From: Kiritimatiellia bacterium
Lineage (GTDB): Bacteria > Verrucomicrobiota > Kiritimatiellia > RFP12 > UBA3636
Assembly (NCBI GenBank): GCA_017450425.1
Contig: JAFSUV010000107.1
Location: forward strand, 1-8,129
Direction of reading: 5' to 3'
Length of the DNA: 8,129 nt
Made by a program: the position numbers and the translations under genes. A model generated the notes under the pieces. That model did no database searches. It was not told where the DNA came from and saw only the letters and a list, made by a program, of their open reading frames with translations. Below are positions 1 to 6,214 of this stretch, in pieces. Every line of letters begins with the position of its first letter. Positions within the stretch are counted from its first letter, which is position 1.

Positions 1-1
1 C

Positions 2-217
2 GCCGCGTGGAGCGCCCTTTGGCTCGCCGCGACCTTTTCGCGCCTGTGCCGGCGCCGGCCCGCCGCGCGGCGTTTCTTCGCCGGCGCCGCCGCGGCCGCC
101 GCGGTTTTCTGCGCGCTGCTCGCCACGAGCGTCGCCGCAAGCGAACGCCTTTTGGCCTCTCCGCTTGCCGCTGTGCCCGAGAGCGTTCCGGTGGAGGAGG
201 AATCCGGTGAAAATTGA
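2..217 (+). CDS. C-terminal end of a membrane protein, possibly BatE/BatC-like (5' truncated)
   Basis: The frame starting at base 2 is open from the window edge to a TGA at 215-217, giving 71 residues. It reads as a protein tail: a hydrophobic stretch (AAWSALWLAATF), a basic connector (CRRRPAARR), a clear transmembrane helix (FFAGAAAAAVFCALLATSVAA) and about 25 mostly polar residues ending EEESGEN. Two hydrophobic segments joined by an Arg-rich loop near the C-terminus are a known layout of BatE-type proteins, where TPR repeats precede them and an SH3 domain follows. Here the chain stops before any SH3 domain. The stop overlaps the start of the BatD-like gene by 11 bp, so translation is probably coupled. 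The coding frame is well supported by the hydrophobic pattern and the overlap. The BatE identity is inferred mostly from the neighbour, and another small membrane protein of the same operon is possible. Confidence 0.5.
   Translation, partial: AAWSALWLAATFSRLCRRRPAARRFFAGAAAAAAVFCALLATSVAASERLLASPLAAVPESVPVEEESGEN
193..200 (+). promoter_or_regulatory. Shine-Dalgarno that sets the batD-like GTG start
   Basis: GGAGGAGG lies six bases before the GTG at 207-209. It is the strongest ribosome binding site in the window. It decides in favour of this GTG over the in-frame ATG at 165, which would put an Arg-rich, non-signal-like stretch ahead of the signal peptide and extend the overlap with the upstream gene. 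Confidence 0.75.
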
Positions 218-1313
218 TTTCGGAGTTTTTTGCGCGCTCTTTGCGGCGCTTGCGGCGGCGAATGCCGCCGCGGCGACGCTTGAAGCCGGTTTTTCGCCCG
301 AACAGGAGCGCTACTTCGCCGGGCAGCGCGCGACCTGCACCCTTTCGCTGGACCTCGACGGCGCGCAACTGCTCGGCGGCGGCAATCTGGAGCTTTCAGG
401 CCTCCCGGAAGATTCCGGCGCGGTGAAGTTCGGTCCCTTCTCCCCGGCGGCGGCTGCGCCGGACGGCGCGCTGCGGTGGGTCGCCCCGGTGGAGTTCGCC
501 GCCCCGGCCGACGTTGCGTTTTCCCCGCGCCTTTCGGGGTCGCTGCGGCGGGTCGTGGCAAGGCACGGCTTTTTCACGCAATGGTCCGAAGAGGCGTTCG
601 ATGCCGCGGCGCCGGAGCGGCGCATCAAGGTGGAGCCGCTTCCGGAGGAAGGGCGGCCGGACGATTTTTGCGGTGCCGTCGGGACGTTCGTTTTCGAGGC
701 CGCGCTGGAGCCGCGCGTTTGCGCTCCGGGCGACGTGCTTACGCTCCGCTGGACCCTTTCCGGCGCCGGGGCGGAGCGGGCTTCCGCGCTGCCCTGGAAT
801 CCCGGCGAGGGCTTCAAGGCGTATCCGCCGCGAGTCGAGCGGAGCGAGGGCGGCGTGTTTTCGGCGTCGCAGGCCGTGGTGCCGCTTTCGCGGGAGTTTT
901 CGACCGCAGCGGGGTTTTCCGTGTCGTGGTTCGACCCCGCGGCGGGGTGGGTTTCCGGCTCGGCAAAGCCGTTCGCGCTGGAATTCCGGGATCGCGAAGA
1001 GCCGGTCGCCGCAGAGGACGGAGCCTCCGTTTCGGGCGGCGTTGGCGGCGACGGCGGGGGAGCCTCTGCGGCGGCGCCGGCGGATGCGGCGGCGGACTCG
1101 ACCCCGGCCGGCAAGGCCGTGAAAAGGGGCGTTTCGGACTTTGTGACGACAGAGGCCGGCGTGGCGGCGCGTTTCGCGCCGGGCAGGAAAGCGAAGGTGC
1201 TGTTTGAAATTCCGGCCGGCGAGCGGGTCGAAATCGTCGAGGCGTTTTCCGGCTGGTTCCGGGTCGAAACCGCTTCCGGCGCCGCCGGCTGGATCGAAGA
1301 AGAAGCGCTGTAG
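207..1313 (+). CDS. BatD-like secreted protein with C-terminal bacterial SH3 domain
   Basis: The protein has 368 residues from the GTG at 207. Residues 1-22 form a signal peptide (Met-Lys, hydrophobic core, Ala-rich cleavage region near 20-23), so it acts outside the cytoplasmic membrane. Residues about 145-161 read LPEEGRPDDFCGAVGTF, the signature of BatD (oxygen-tolerance) proteins. It is followed by the usual beta-rich stretch with PGDVLTLRWTLSGAG. A Gly/Ala/Pro-rich linker spans about 270-305. Residues about 315-368 look like a bacterial SH3 domain (FEIPAGERVEIVEAFSGWF, then GAAGWIEEEAL). BatD proteins usually end in a transmembrane helix; none is visible here, and the protein is shorter than many relatives. 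BatD belongs to Bat operons with VWA proteins BatA/BatB and a MoxR ATPase; its molecular job is poorly known. The gene overlaps the upstream stop by 11 bp and the transporter gene follows after 11 bp. The family is fairly sure; the SH3 call rests on pattern only. Confidence 0.78.
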   Translation: MKIDFGVFCALFAALAAANAAAATLEAGFSPEQERYFAGQRATCTLSLDLDGAQLLGGGNLELSGLPEDSGAVKFGPFSPAAAAPDGALRWVAPVEFAAPADVAFSPRLSGSLRRVVARHGFFTQWSEEAFDAAAPERRIKVEPLPEEGRPDDFCGAVGTFVFEAALEPRVCAPGDVLTLRWTLSGAGAERASALPWNPGEGFKAYPPRVERSEGGVFSASQAVVPLSREFSTAAGFSVSWFDPAAGWVSGSAKPFALEFRDREEPVAAEDGASVSGGVGGDGGGASAAAPADAAADSTPAGKAVKRGVSDFVTTEAGVAARFAPGRKAKVLFEIPAGERVEIVEAFSGWFRVETASGAAGWIEEEAL

Positions 1314-1324
1314 GGGGCCTTGCG

Positions 1325-2239
1325 GTGGAAACCATGCTGGGAGTGCTGGCCGGGTTCGCGGCGGCGTGTTTGCAGTCGTGCTCGTATCTGGTCTCGTCGT
1401 CGTACGTGCGCGGTTCCGGCAAGCCGGCGTGGAGTCTGCTCGCGCCGTCGTTTCTCGCGATGGGGTTTTTCGCGCTTGCGGTTTTCCCGTTCGTCTGGCC
1501 ATCGGACTCTGCGCAAATCCCGCGTTTCGACCGGTTGCTGCCGTTCGCCGCGCTGTGCATCGCCACCTGCATGGCCGGAAACGGCGCCATGTTCTTCCTC
1601 CTCCGCCGCGTCGATTCGTCCCGCGCTTCGCCGCTGCTGGCGCTCAAAGTGCCGCTGCTCGCGGTTTTCGGCGTGGTGGCGGCGGGCGACAGCTGTTCCG
1701 CCGTGCAGTGGGCGGCCATCGCGCTCGTCGTGTTTTCGGCGTGGCTCGTCGCCGGCGCGGGGCGCAGGATCGAGCGCCGGGCCTGGGCCTGGCTTTTTGC
1801 GGCGTGTGCCGGATACTGCGCGTCGGACTGGTTCATCGCGCTTTCCATCGGCGTCTGCAAGGCGGCGTTCGGCGGCGCAGTGTTCAAGAGCACGGTCTTT
1901 GCGCTGTGCGCGATCTACGCCGTCGGCGGCGTTTTTTCTGTCGCCGCGCTCGCCCTCCAGGGCGTGCCCGCCGCGTCCCATTGGGCCAGGTGGGCCGTGC
2001 CCCACGCCGTGTGCTGGTTTTCCGCCATGGTTTTCCTCTTCGCGTGTTTCGCGATGAGCGGACTCGTGCTCGGCAACATCGTGCAAAGTTCGCGCGGCCT
2101 CGTTTCAGTCGCGCTGGGGTGGGTCGTGGCGCGCGCGGGGCGCACGCAGCTTGAAGAAAAAGTGCCGCCGGGCGTGGTGGCCCGGCGGGTTCTGGCCGCG
2201 ATCATCCTCGTCGCGGCAATGGCGATGTATTCCCCCTAG
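1325..2239 (+). CDS. EamA/DMT-type membrane transporter
   Basis: The 304-residue protein is almost entirely hydrophobic, with about ten transmembrane helices, the size and topology of drug/metabolite transporter (EamA) proteins. The two halves resemble each other: SSRASPLLALKVPLLAVFGV near residue 98 and QSSRGLVSVALGWVV near 254 occupy equivalent places, each followed by a final helix pair, as expected from the internal duplication of this superfamily. The substrate cannot be read from the sequence. The GTG at 1325 is chosen because AGGGGG (1312-1317) lies seven bases upstream. An ATG at 1334 is an alternative that shortens the protein by three residues but leaves a 16-base gap. It follows the batD-like gene by 11 bp and is probably cotranscribed, although no functional link to Bat proteins is known to me. 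Its TAG overlaps the stop of the converging putP gene. Confidence 0.8.
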   Translation: METMLGVLAGFAAACLQSCSYLVSSSYVRGSGKPAWSLLAPSFLAMGFFALAVFPFVWPSDSAQIPRFDRLLPFAALCIATCMAGNGAMFFLLRRVDSSRASPLLALKVPLLAVFGVVAAGDSCSAVQWAAIALVVFSAWLVAGAGRRIERRAWAWLFAACAGYCASDWFIALSIGVCKAAFGGAVFKSTVFALCAIYAVGGVFSVAALALQGVPAASHWARWAVPHAVCWFSAMVFLFACFAMSGLVLGNIVQSSRGLVSVALGWVVARAGRTQLEEKVPPGVVARRVLAAIILVAAMAMYSP

Positions 2240-3804
2240 TCGCGCGTGGCGGCGATTTCATCGACGCGGTCGAACTCTTCGAGTATCTCCTTGGACGGCG
2301 CCTTGGTGAGGAGCGACACCACGACGATCGTGGCGAAGGAGAGTATGAATCCGGGCGCGAGCTCGTAAACGCCGAACAGCGGCATGCACTCGCCGTATGC
2401 CGGTGCGAGCACGAATTTCCACACGAAGCATGTCGCGGCGCCGACGATCATGCCGGAAACCGCCCCGGCGAGGTTCGTGCGCCGCCAGAAGAGCGCCAGG
2501 AGCATGAGTGGCCCGAAGGCCGCGCCGAAGCCGCCCCACGCGAACGACACCATCTTCATCACGACCTTGAAGAACTCGCTCTCGGTGTTCGAGGCCATGA
2601 TGGCGGCGATGATCGCCACGGCGGCCACGGCGAGGCGGCTCACCGTCACGAGCTCCTTGTTGTCCGCCTTCCTGCGGATGACCTTCTTGTAGAGGTCGTT
2701 GGTGAAGGCCGAGGCGGAGACGAGCAGCTGCGAATCCGCGGTGCTCATGATCGCCGCCATGATCGCCGAGAGCAGGATGCCGGCGAAGATCTTCGAGAAG
2801 ACCCCGTTTGCGAAGATGGTGTTTATCATCACCATGAAGAGTTTCTCCGGGTCGTCGAGCTCTACGCCGGGATGCTGCGCGAGGAACAGGTGCCCGACAA
2901 GGCCGATCACCGCCGCCGCGCCGAGCGAAATGAACACCCAGGCCATGGCGATGCGGCGCGAGCCCTTGACCTCGGCGGGATTGTCGATCGACATGAAGCG
3001 CACGAGGATGTGCGGCATGCCGAAGTACCCGAGGCCCCACGCAAGGCACGACACGAGGCCGATGACGCCCATCGCGCCGCCCGTCGAAGCGCTCGTGAAG
3101 AGGTTCAGCAGGTAGGGGTTCACGGCGTTTATCTGATCGACGGTCGCCGAGAAGCCGCCTGCCGTGGCGATGACGCACGCGGGCACGATCACGATGGCCG
3201 CGAACATGAGCGAACCCTGTATGAAGTCGGTCCAGCACACCGCCATGTAGCCGCCGAGCAGCGTGTAGGACACCACGACCGCCGCGCCGATCCAGAGCGC
3301 GGTCGTGTAGTCCATGCCGAACATGGTGTTGAAGAGTTTCGCCGCCGACACGAACCCGGAGGCGGTGTAGAAGAGGAAGAACGCGAGGATGATCACCGCG
3401 GCGACCATCCGGGAGGCTCCGGTCTTGTCCCCGAAGCGGTTCGCGATGAAGTCGGGGATCGTGATCGAGTCGCCGCACGCCTGGGAGTACTTGCGCAGGC
3501 GCTGCGCCACGATTTTCCAGTTGAGGTACGTGCCGATGCCGAGTCCGATGCCGATCCACGCTTCGCTGAAGCCGGAGAGGTATATCGCGCCGGGAAGCCC
3601 CATGAGAAGCCAGCCGGACATGTCGGAGGCCTGCGCGGAGAGCGCCACGACCCACTTGTTCATCTTGCGGCCGCCGAGGTAGTAGTCGCCGAGGCTCTTC
3701 ATCTTGCCGGAGAACACGGCGCCGATCGCGAGCATGAGTATCAAGTACCCGGCGAACGAGCCGACCACGTACGGCGAAACGGCTGCGAAAAGAAGATTGG
3801 ACAT
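2236..3804 (-). CDS. putP: Sodium/proline symporter, PutP family
   Basis: The 522-residue protein belongs to the sodium:solute symporter family (SSS, LeuT fold) and closely follows E. coli PutP (502 aa) along its whole length. It would import L-proline with Na+ across the cytoplasmic membrane. Visible landmarks are LSAQASDMSGWLLMGLPG at about 55-72, with Asp61 matching the Na+-site Asp55 of E. coli, WGLGYFGMPHILVRFM at about 256-271, AIMSTADSQLLVSAS at about 351-365, with Ser354/Thr355 matching the second Na+-site pair, and the family's C-terminal LLTKAPS. About 13 hydrophobic segments are present. The ATG at 3804 lacks a clear Shine-Dalgarno; the leader is A/C-rich instead. No putA or other proline-catabolism gene is in the window, so proline may serve as nutrient or osmoprotectant. 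It lies 78 bp behind the LysM lipoprotein gene. The family is near certain; exact substrate specificity is inferred. Confidence 0.93.
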   Translation of the reverse strand: MSNLLFAAVSPYVVGSFAGYLILMLAIGAVFSGKMKSLGDYYLGGRKMNKWVVALSAQASDMSGWLLMGLPGAIYLSGFSEAWIGIGLGIGTYLNWKIVAQRLRKYSQACGDSITIPDFIANRFGDKTGASRMVAAVIILAFFLFYTASGFVSAAKLFNTMFGMDYTTALWIGAAVVVSYTLLGGYMAVCWTDFIQGSLMFAAIVIVPACVIATAGGFSATVDQINAVNPYLLNLFTSASTGGAMGVIGLVSCLAWGLGYFGMPHILVRFMSIDNPAEVKGSRRIAMAWVFISLGAAAVIGLVGHLFLAQHPGVELDDPEKLFMVMINTIFANGVFSKIFAGILLSAIMAAIMSTADSQLLVSASAFTNDLYKKVIRRKADNKELVTVSRLAVAAVAIIAAIMASNTESEFFKVVMKMVSFAWGGFGAAFGPLMLLALFWRRTNLAGAVSGMIVGAATCFVWKFVLAPAYGECMPLFGVYELAPGFILSFATIVVVSLLTKAPSKEILEEFDRVDEIAATRD

Positions 3805-3835
3805 TGGTTGCTGCTTTCGTTGTTGTTCGTTTTGG

Positions 3836-3863
3836 AAAATGCGCGAAGCGCCGTGCGGCGCGC
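3836..3863 (-). terminator. Weak terminator-like hairpin between the LysM gene and putP
   Basis: In the 78-bp spacer, read on the - strand, GCGCG (3863-3859) can pair with CGCGC (3845-3841), and ATTTT follows directly (3840-3836). The 13-base loop can itself fold, and several alternative GC pairings exist. The T run is short and interrupted. It could give partial termination after the LysM gene or be part of the putP leader. I saw no convincing -35/-10 pair for putP in the spacer. Confidence 0.25.
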
Positions 3864-3882
3864 CCCGGGCCGGGCGGCGCGG

Positions 3883-4587
3883 CTACGGCGCCGGTATGTA
3901 GAGCGTCTGGCCCACCCTGATGCGGCTGGGATCCTTTATGCCGTTTTCGGCGATTATTTCCGATTGCGACACGCCGTATTCCTTGGCGATGAGCGAGAGC
4001 GTCTGCCCCGGAGCGACCACGTGCTCGTAGTAGTTGCCCGAATGGCGGGCCGACGAAGTCCCGCCGGAGGAGCGGCCGCCGGAGGACGACGCCCGCGCCG
4101 CGCTTTGCGAGGCCTTCTTGATCTCGGCCTGCATGCGCTGCTCCGACGCCGCAATCTGGCGGTTCATTTCGCCGATGGCCTTGTTGATCGCTTCGTTCGC
4201 GGCGGCGCGCTCGGCCGCAGTCGCCTTTTCGATCGCCGGGGACACGTTGGCCATCTTCGTCTCGAGCGCGGCGAGGCGGCGCTCGATGGCGGCGAGCTCG
4301 CTGCGGAGCTGCGCGGCGTCCTGCCCGCGCGCGTCCGTGGCGCGCGAGAGCTCGTCCGAGCGCGTCGCGACGTCGTTCACCGAGTAGCCCATGCCATCGA
4401 CTTCCGTCCGCAGCGAGCGCAGGTTTTCGCGCATTTCGGCGTTTTCGCGCTGCAGGTTCTGCAGCGCCAGCTGCTCCTTCGTCGGGCCCTGCGGCCTGCG
4501 GCCGAAGGCGAGCCTGCCGGAGGAGTCCGTGTAGCATCCGGCGGCGAAAAGCGCCAAAAGCGCGGCGGCGGGGGCTGCGAACTTCAT
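3883..4587 (-). CDS. Coiled-coil LysM lipoprotein
   Basis: The 234-residue protein begins with a lipoprotein signal peptide (MKFAAPAAALLALFAAGC). Cys18 would be lipidated after cleavage; the residue at -3 is Ala rather than the commoner Leu. Residues about 36-160 are charged, Ala/Glu/Arg-rich and heptad-like, predicting a long coiled coil. A Ser/Gly-rich linker (about 166-184) leads to one LysM domain (about 187-232: HVVAPGQTLSLIAKEYGVS, then RIRVGQTLYIP), which binds N-acetylglucosamine-containing glycans such as peptidoglycan. The layout suggests an anchor between a membrane and the cell wall, with the coiled coil as spacer or oligomerisation rod. It starts 12 bp after the TPR gene, in the same frame and surely the same operon, with only a GGGG-like ribosome binding site. 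I recognise the domains but no named protein. No catalytic domain is present, so it is not itself a wall hydrolase. Confidence 0.85.
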   Translation of the reverse strand: MKFAAPAAALLALFAAGCYTDSSGRLAFGRRPQGPTKEQLALQNLQRENAEMRENLRSLRTEVDGMGYSVNDVATRSDELSRATDARGQDAAQLRSELAAIERRLAALETKMANVSPAIEKATAAERAAANEAINKAIGEMNRQIAASEQRMQAEIKKASQSAARASSSGGRSSGGTSSARHSGNYYEHVVAPGQTLSLIAKEYGVSQSEIIAENGIKDPSRIRVGQTLYIPAP

Positions 4588-4599
4588 GCTCCGCCCCGG

Positions 4600-6030
4600 C
4601 TAGGCTTTCTGGCTCTGCGCCTTTTGCGCGGCGTAGATGCGCTGTACGCGGTCGGCGATGTCCCTGTACGTGACATCCGCGCGGTAGATTTCCTTGAAGT
4701 ACTTCGAGGCGTCGTCGAGCTTGTTCTCCGCTTCGCAGATTTCGCCCATGAGGTAGAAGACGTCCATCTTCTGCCTGTCCATGGTGGGGAGCTGCTCGAG
4801 GGCCGCGGTGAGCTGCTCCACGGCCATGTCGAGCATCCCCTTCTTCTGGAAGCACAGCGCCATGAGGTAGAGCGACTGCACGCGGTCCTTCGGCGAGCGC
4901 TGGGAAATCTGGAACTGCTGCAGCGCTTCGTCGAGGTACGAGGCGTCGAGATGGCTGTACTTCCAGTACTGCTCGCCGAGAAGGAAGCGCAGGTGCTGGT
5001 CGTTGGGGTAGCGCTGCACGCGCTCGGCGATGTCGTTGAAGATGTACTGGTCGCGCTCGATTTCCATGTTGGCGGCGTTTTCCTCGTCGCCAGCGGCGCG
5101 CAGGTCCGCGATCTTCGCGTCGAACTGCTCGATCTTGACGTCGGCGTAGCGCAAGTCCAGCGCCGGGTCCTGCCCGACGACGCTCCGGGCGCTGTCGATC
5201 GACTGGAGCGCTTCGTCGTAGCGCTTCTGCTGGAGGTAGAGGCCGACGCGCGAGAGGTAGTAGTTGACGTTCTTCGGCTCCTTTTCGATCTTGGCGAGGG
5301 TGTCGGCGATCAGCTTGTCGGCGTCGTCGGCGGTCTTGACGGACTTGTTCGCGGCGTCGAGCTGCTCCACCTGCGCCTTGTTCTGGAGCGCCTTGCGGAA
5401 GTCGCCCGATTCGGACGCCTCCTCCCACTTGCCGCTCGTGGCCAGCGCCTCGGCGTCCTTGAGCATTTTCGACACTTCCGCGTCGGAGGGCTTCGCGCGG
5501 TGGACTCTCTCCAGGCATTCGCGGGCGCGGCGGTAGTCCTGGATGGAGAAGTAGAGCTTGCCGAGGATCGCGAGCGACGACACGTCCTGCGGCGGGATGT
5601 GGTCTTTCACCACTTCGAGCGTCGAGCGGCCGGCCTCGGGCCTGTTCGCCGCGAACGTGGTCTCGGCGAAGAGCTTCACGAGCTGGATGTCGAGCGGATT
5701 GTCCCTGAGGAGCTTTTCCGCTTCCGCGATCGCTTCGTCGCCCTTGCCCTTTTTCAGCAGGCCGGAGATTTTCATCTTCGGGAAGACCGTCCCGAGCGCT
5801 CCCAGGGGGTTGGGGGACACCTTGCCCTTGTGCTTCTGGAGGTAGCGGGCGATCTCGGCCTTGCGCAGGTCGGTCCGCGCTTCCGTGAAGAACGGGCAGG
5901 AGAGCGCGCACCGGAAGAGCATGTCGATCGCCATGTCCGGATTTCGCTCGAGCGACGCCTTCGCCTTGATGTGGAGATTGCGGATGCTCTGCGGCACGGT
6001 GCGGTTCGTCGCGTTTTCCTCTTCGGCCAT
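4600..6030 (-). CDS. Cytoplasmic tetratricopeptide-repeat protein
   Basis: The 476-residue protein has no signal peptide or transmembrane helix, so it is probably cytosolic. Helix pairs with TPR spacing run along most of it. The best are near 93-125 (KGKGDEAIAEAEKLLRDNP), 152-182 (AILGKLYFSIQDYRRARECL), 257-290 (YLSRVGLYLQQKRYDEALQS), 346-380, 385-417 and 424-455 (YLMGEICEAENKLDDASKYF). A charged stretch around 190-250 separates an N-terminal and a C-terminal repeat block. The motif DIAERVQR (333-340) recurs as DIADRVQR (457-464), a hint of a longer duplicated unit. The ATG at 6030 is chosen because AGGA (6038-6041) lies seven bases upstream and MAEEENATNR is a plausible soluble N-terminus. 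The frame stays open to 6216, but that extension crosses the promoter and hairpin. TPRs mediate protein-protein contacts; partner and process are unknown. It heads the operon with the LysM lipoprotein. Confidence 0.85.
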   Translation of the reverse strand: MAEEENATNRTVPQSIRNLHIKAKASLERNPDMAIDMLFRCALSCPFFTEARTDLRKAEIARYLQKHKGKVSPNPLGALGTVFPKMKISGLLKKGKGDEAIAEAEKLLRDNPLDIQLVKLFAETTFAANRPEAGRSTLEVVKDHIPPQDVSSLAILGKLYFSIQDYRRARECLERVHRAKPSDAEVSKMLKDAEALATSGKWEEASESGDFRKALQNKAQVEQLDAANKSVKTADDADKLIADTLAKIEKEPKNVNYYLSRVGLYLQQKRYDEALQSIDSARSVVGQDPALDLRYADVKIEQFDAKIADLRAAGDEENAANMEIERDQYIFNDIAERVQRYPNDQHLRFLLGEQYWKYSHLDASYLDEALQQFQISQRSPKDRVQSLYLMALCFQKKGMLDMAVEQLTAALEQLPTMDRQKMDVFYLMGEICEAENKLDDASKYFKEIYRADVTYRDIADRVQRIYAAQKAQSQKA

Positions 6031-6057
6031 GGTTTTGTCCTGTTTTGTTCGTGTTTG

Positions 6058-6084
6058 AAAAAACCTGCGGCTCGACGCCGCAGG
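6058..6084 (-). terminator. Intrinsic terminator in the leader of the TPR gene (possible attenuator)
   Basis: Read on the - strand, CCTGCGGC (6084-6077), a five-base loop GTCGA and GCCGCAGG (6071-6064) form a perfect 8-bp stem followed at once by six T residues (6063-6058). This is a textbook intrinsic terminator. On the + strand no T run follows directly, so the orientation is clear. It lies 28 bases before the TPR start codon and about 33 bases after the expected transcription start, with no gene ending just upstream on this strand. A second small hairpin, GGCGC (6100-6096) with GCGCC (6088-6084), abuts it and competes for one base. Confidence 0.65.
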
Positions 6085-6123
6085 GCGCGGTTTTTGCGCC
6101 GATGCGGCAAGCCTTGTCCGGCA

Positions 6124-6152
6124 ATTGTCCCAAAACGGCGGGTCAAAGTCAA
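6124..6152 (-). promoter_or_regulatory. Predicted sigma70-type promoter for the TPR/LysM operon
   Basis: On the - strand, TTGACT (6152-6147) is followed by a 17-base spacer and GACAAT (6129-6124). A TG lies one base before the -10 element, as in extended -10 promoters. The match is 5/6 and 4/6 with ideal spacing. Transcription would start near 6117, leaving a leader of about 87 bases that contains the terminator hairpin. Confidence 0.5.
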
Positions 6153-6156
6153 GATG

Positions 6157-6182
6157 CGGCCCTCCGGGGCCGGAAAAGCCCC
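6157..6182. other. Two overlapping, mutually exclusive GC hairpins in the divergent intergenic region
   Basis: CGGCCC (6157-6162) and GGGCCG (6167-6172) form a 6-bp stem with a TCCG loop, the very stable UNCG type if transcribed from the + strand. GGGGC (6166-6170) can instead pair with GCCCC (6178-6182) around CGGAAAA. The two stems share bases 6166-6170 and cannot coexist. They sit between the TPR promoter and the queF -10 box, so they would be transcribed only if queF has an additional upstream start. Confidence 0.3.
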
Positions 6183-6201
6183 GAAAAGCCTCCGTAGCGG
6201 C

Positions 6202-6207
6202 TATACT
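6202..6207 (+). promoter_or_regulatory. Candidate -10 box of queF, placing transcription start at the ATG
   Basis: TATACT differs from TATAAT at one position and ends seven bases before the queF ATG at 6215. A start 7-8 bases downstream of the box would fall on or next to the A of the ATG, giving a leaderless mRNA. This agrees with the absence of any Shine-Dalgarno ahead of that ATG. No good -35 hexamer is visible at 15-19 bases upstream, which weakens the call. A short inverted repeat TAGC-G-GCTA (6195-6203) overlaps the left part of the box. Confidence 0.4.
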
Positions 6208-6214
6208 TCGCGCC

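Noticed and set aside
165..206. ATG at 165 as the start of the batD-like gene
   Set aside because: It would place an Arg/Pro stretch before the signal peptide and overlap the upstream gene by 53 bp. The GTG at 207 has a strong Shine-Dalgarno at the right distance.
7..210. A 67-codon frame on the + strand starting with GTG at base 7
   Set aside because: The product is an Arg-rich chain with no structure. The frame beginning at base 2 gives a convincing transmembrane helix over the same bases.
1041..1100. GGC/GCG-rich stretch as a repeat element
   Set aside because: It lies in frame inside the batD-like gene and encodes the Gly/Ala linker before the SH3 domain, so it is explained by coding.
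311..2086. A 591-codon open frame on the - strand across the batD-like and transporter genes
   Set aside because: It is a composition shadow with Arg/Glu/His-rich, repeat-like sequence and no signal, while the opposite strand carries clear domain matches and good start signals.
2258..6133. A 1291-codon open frame on the - strand spanning putP, the LysM gene and the TPR gene
   Set aside because: It is out of frame with all three well-supported genes, extremely rich in Arg, Gly, Pro and His, and shows no domain. It is an artefact of high GC content.
6085..6214. A preQ1 riboswitch upstream of queF
   Set aside because: I looked for the small H-type pseudoknot with A-rich tail and the larger class II layout and found neither. 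The likely transcription start at the ATG leaves no leader.
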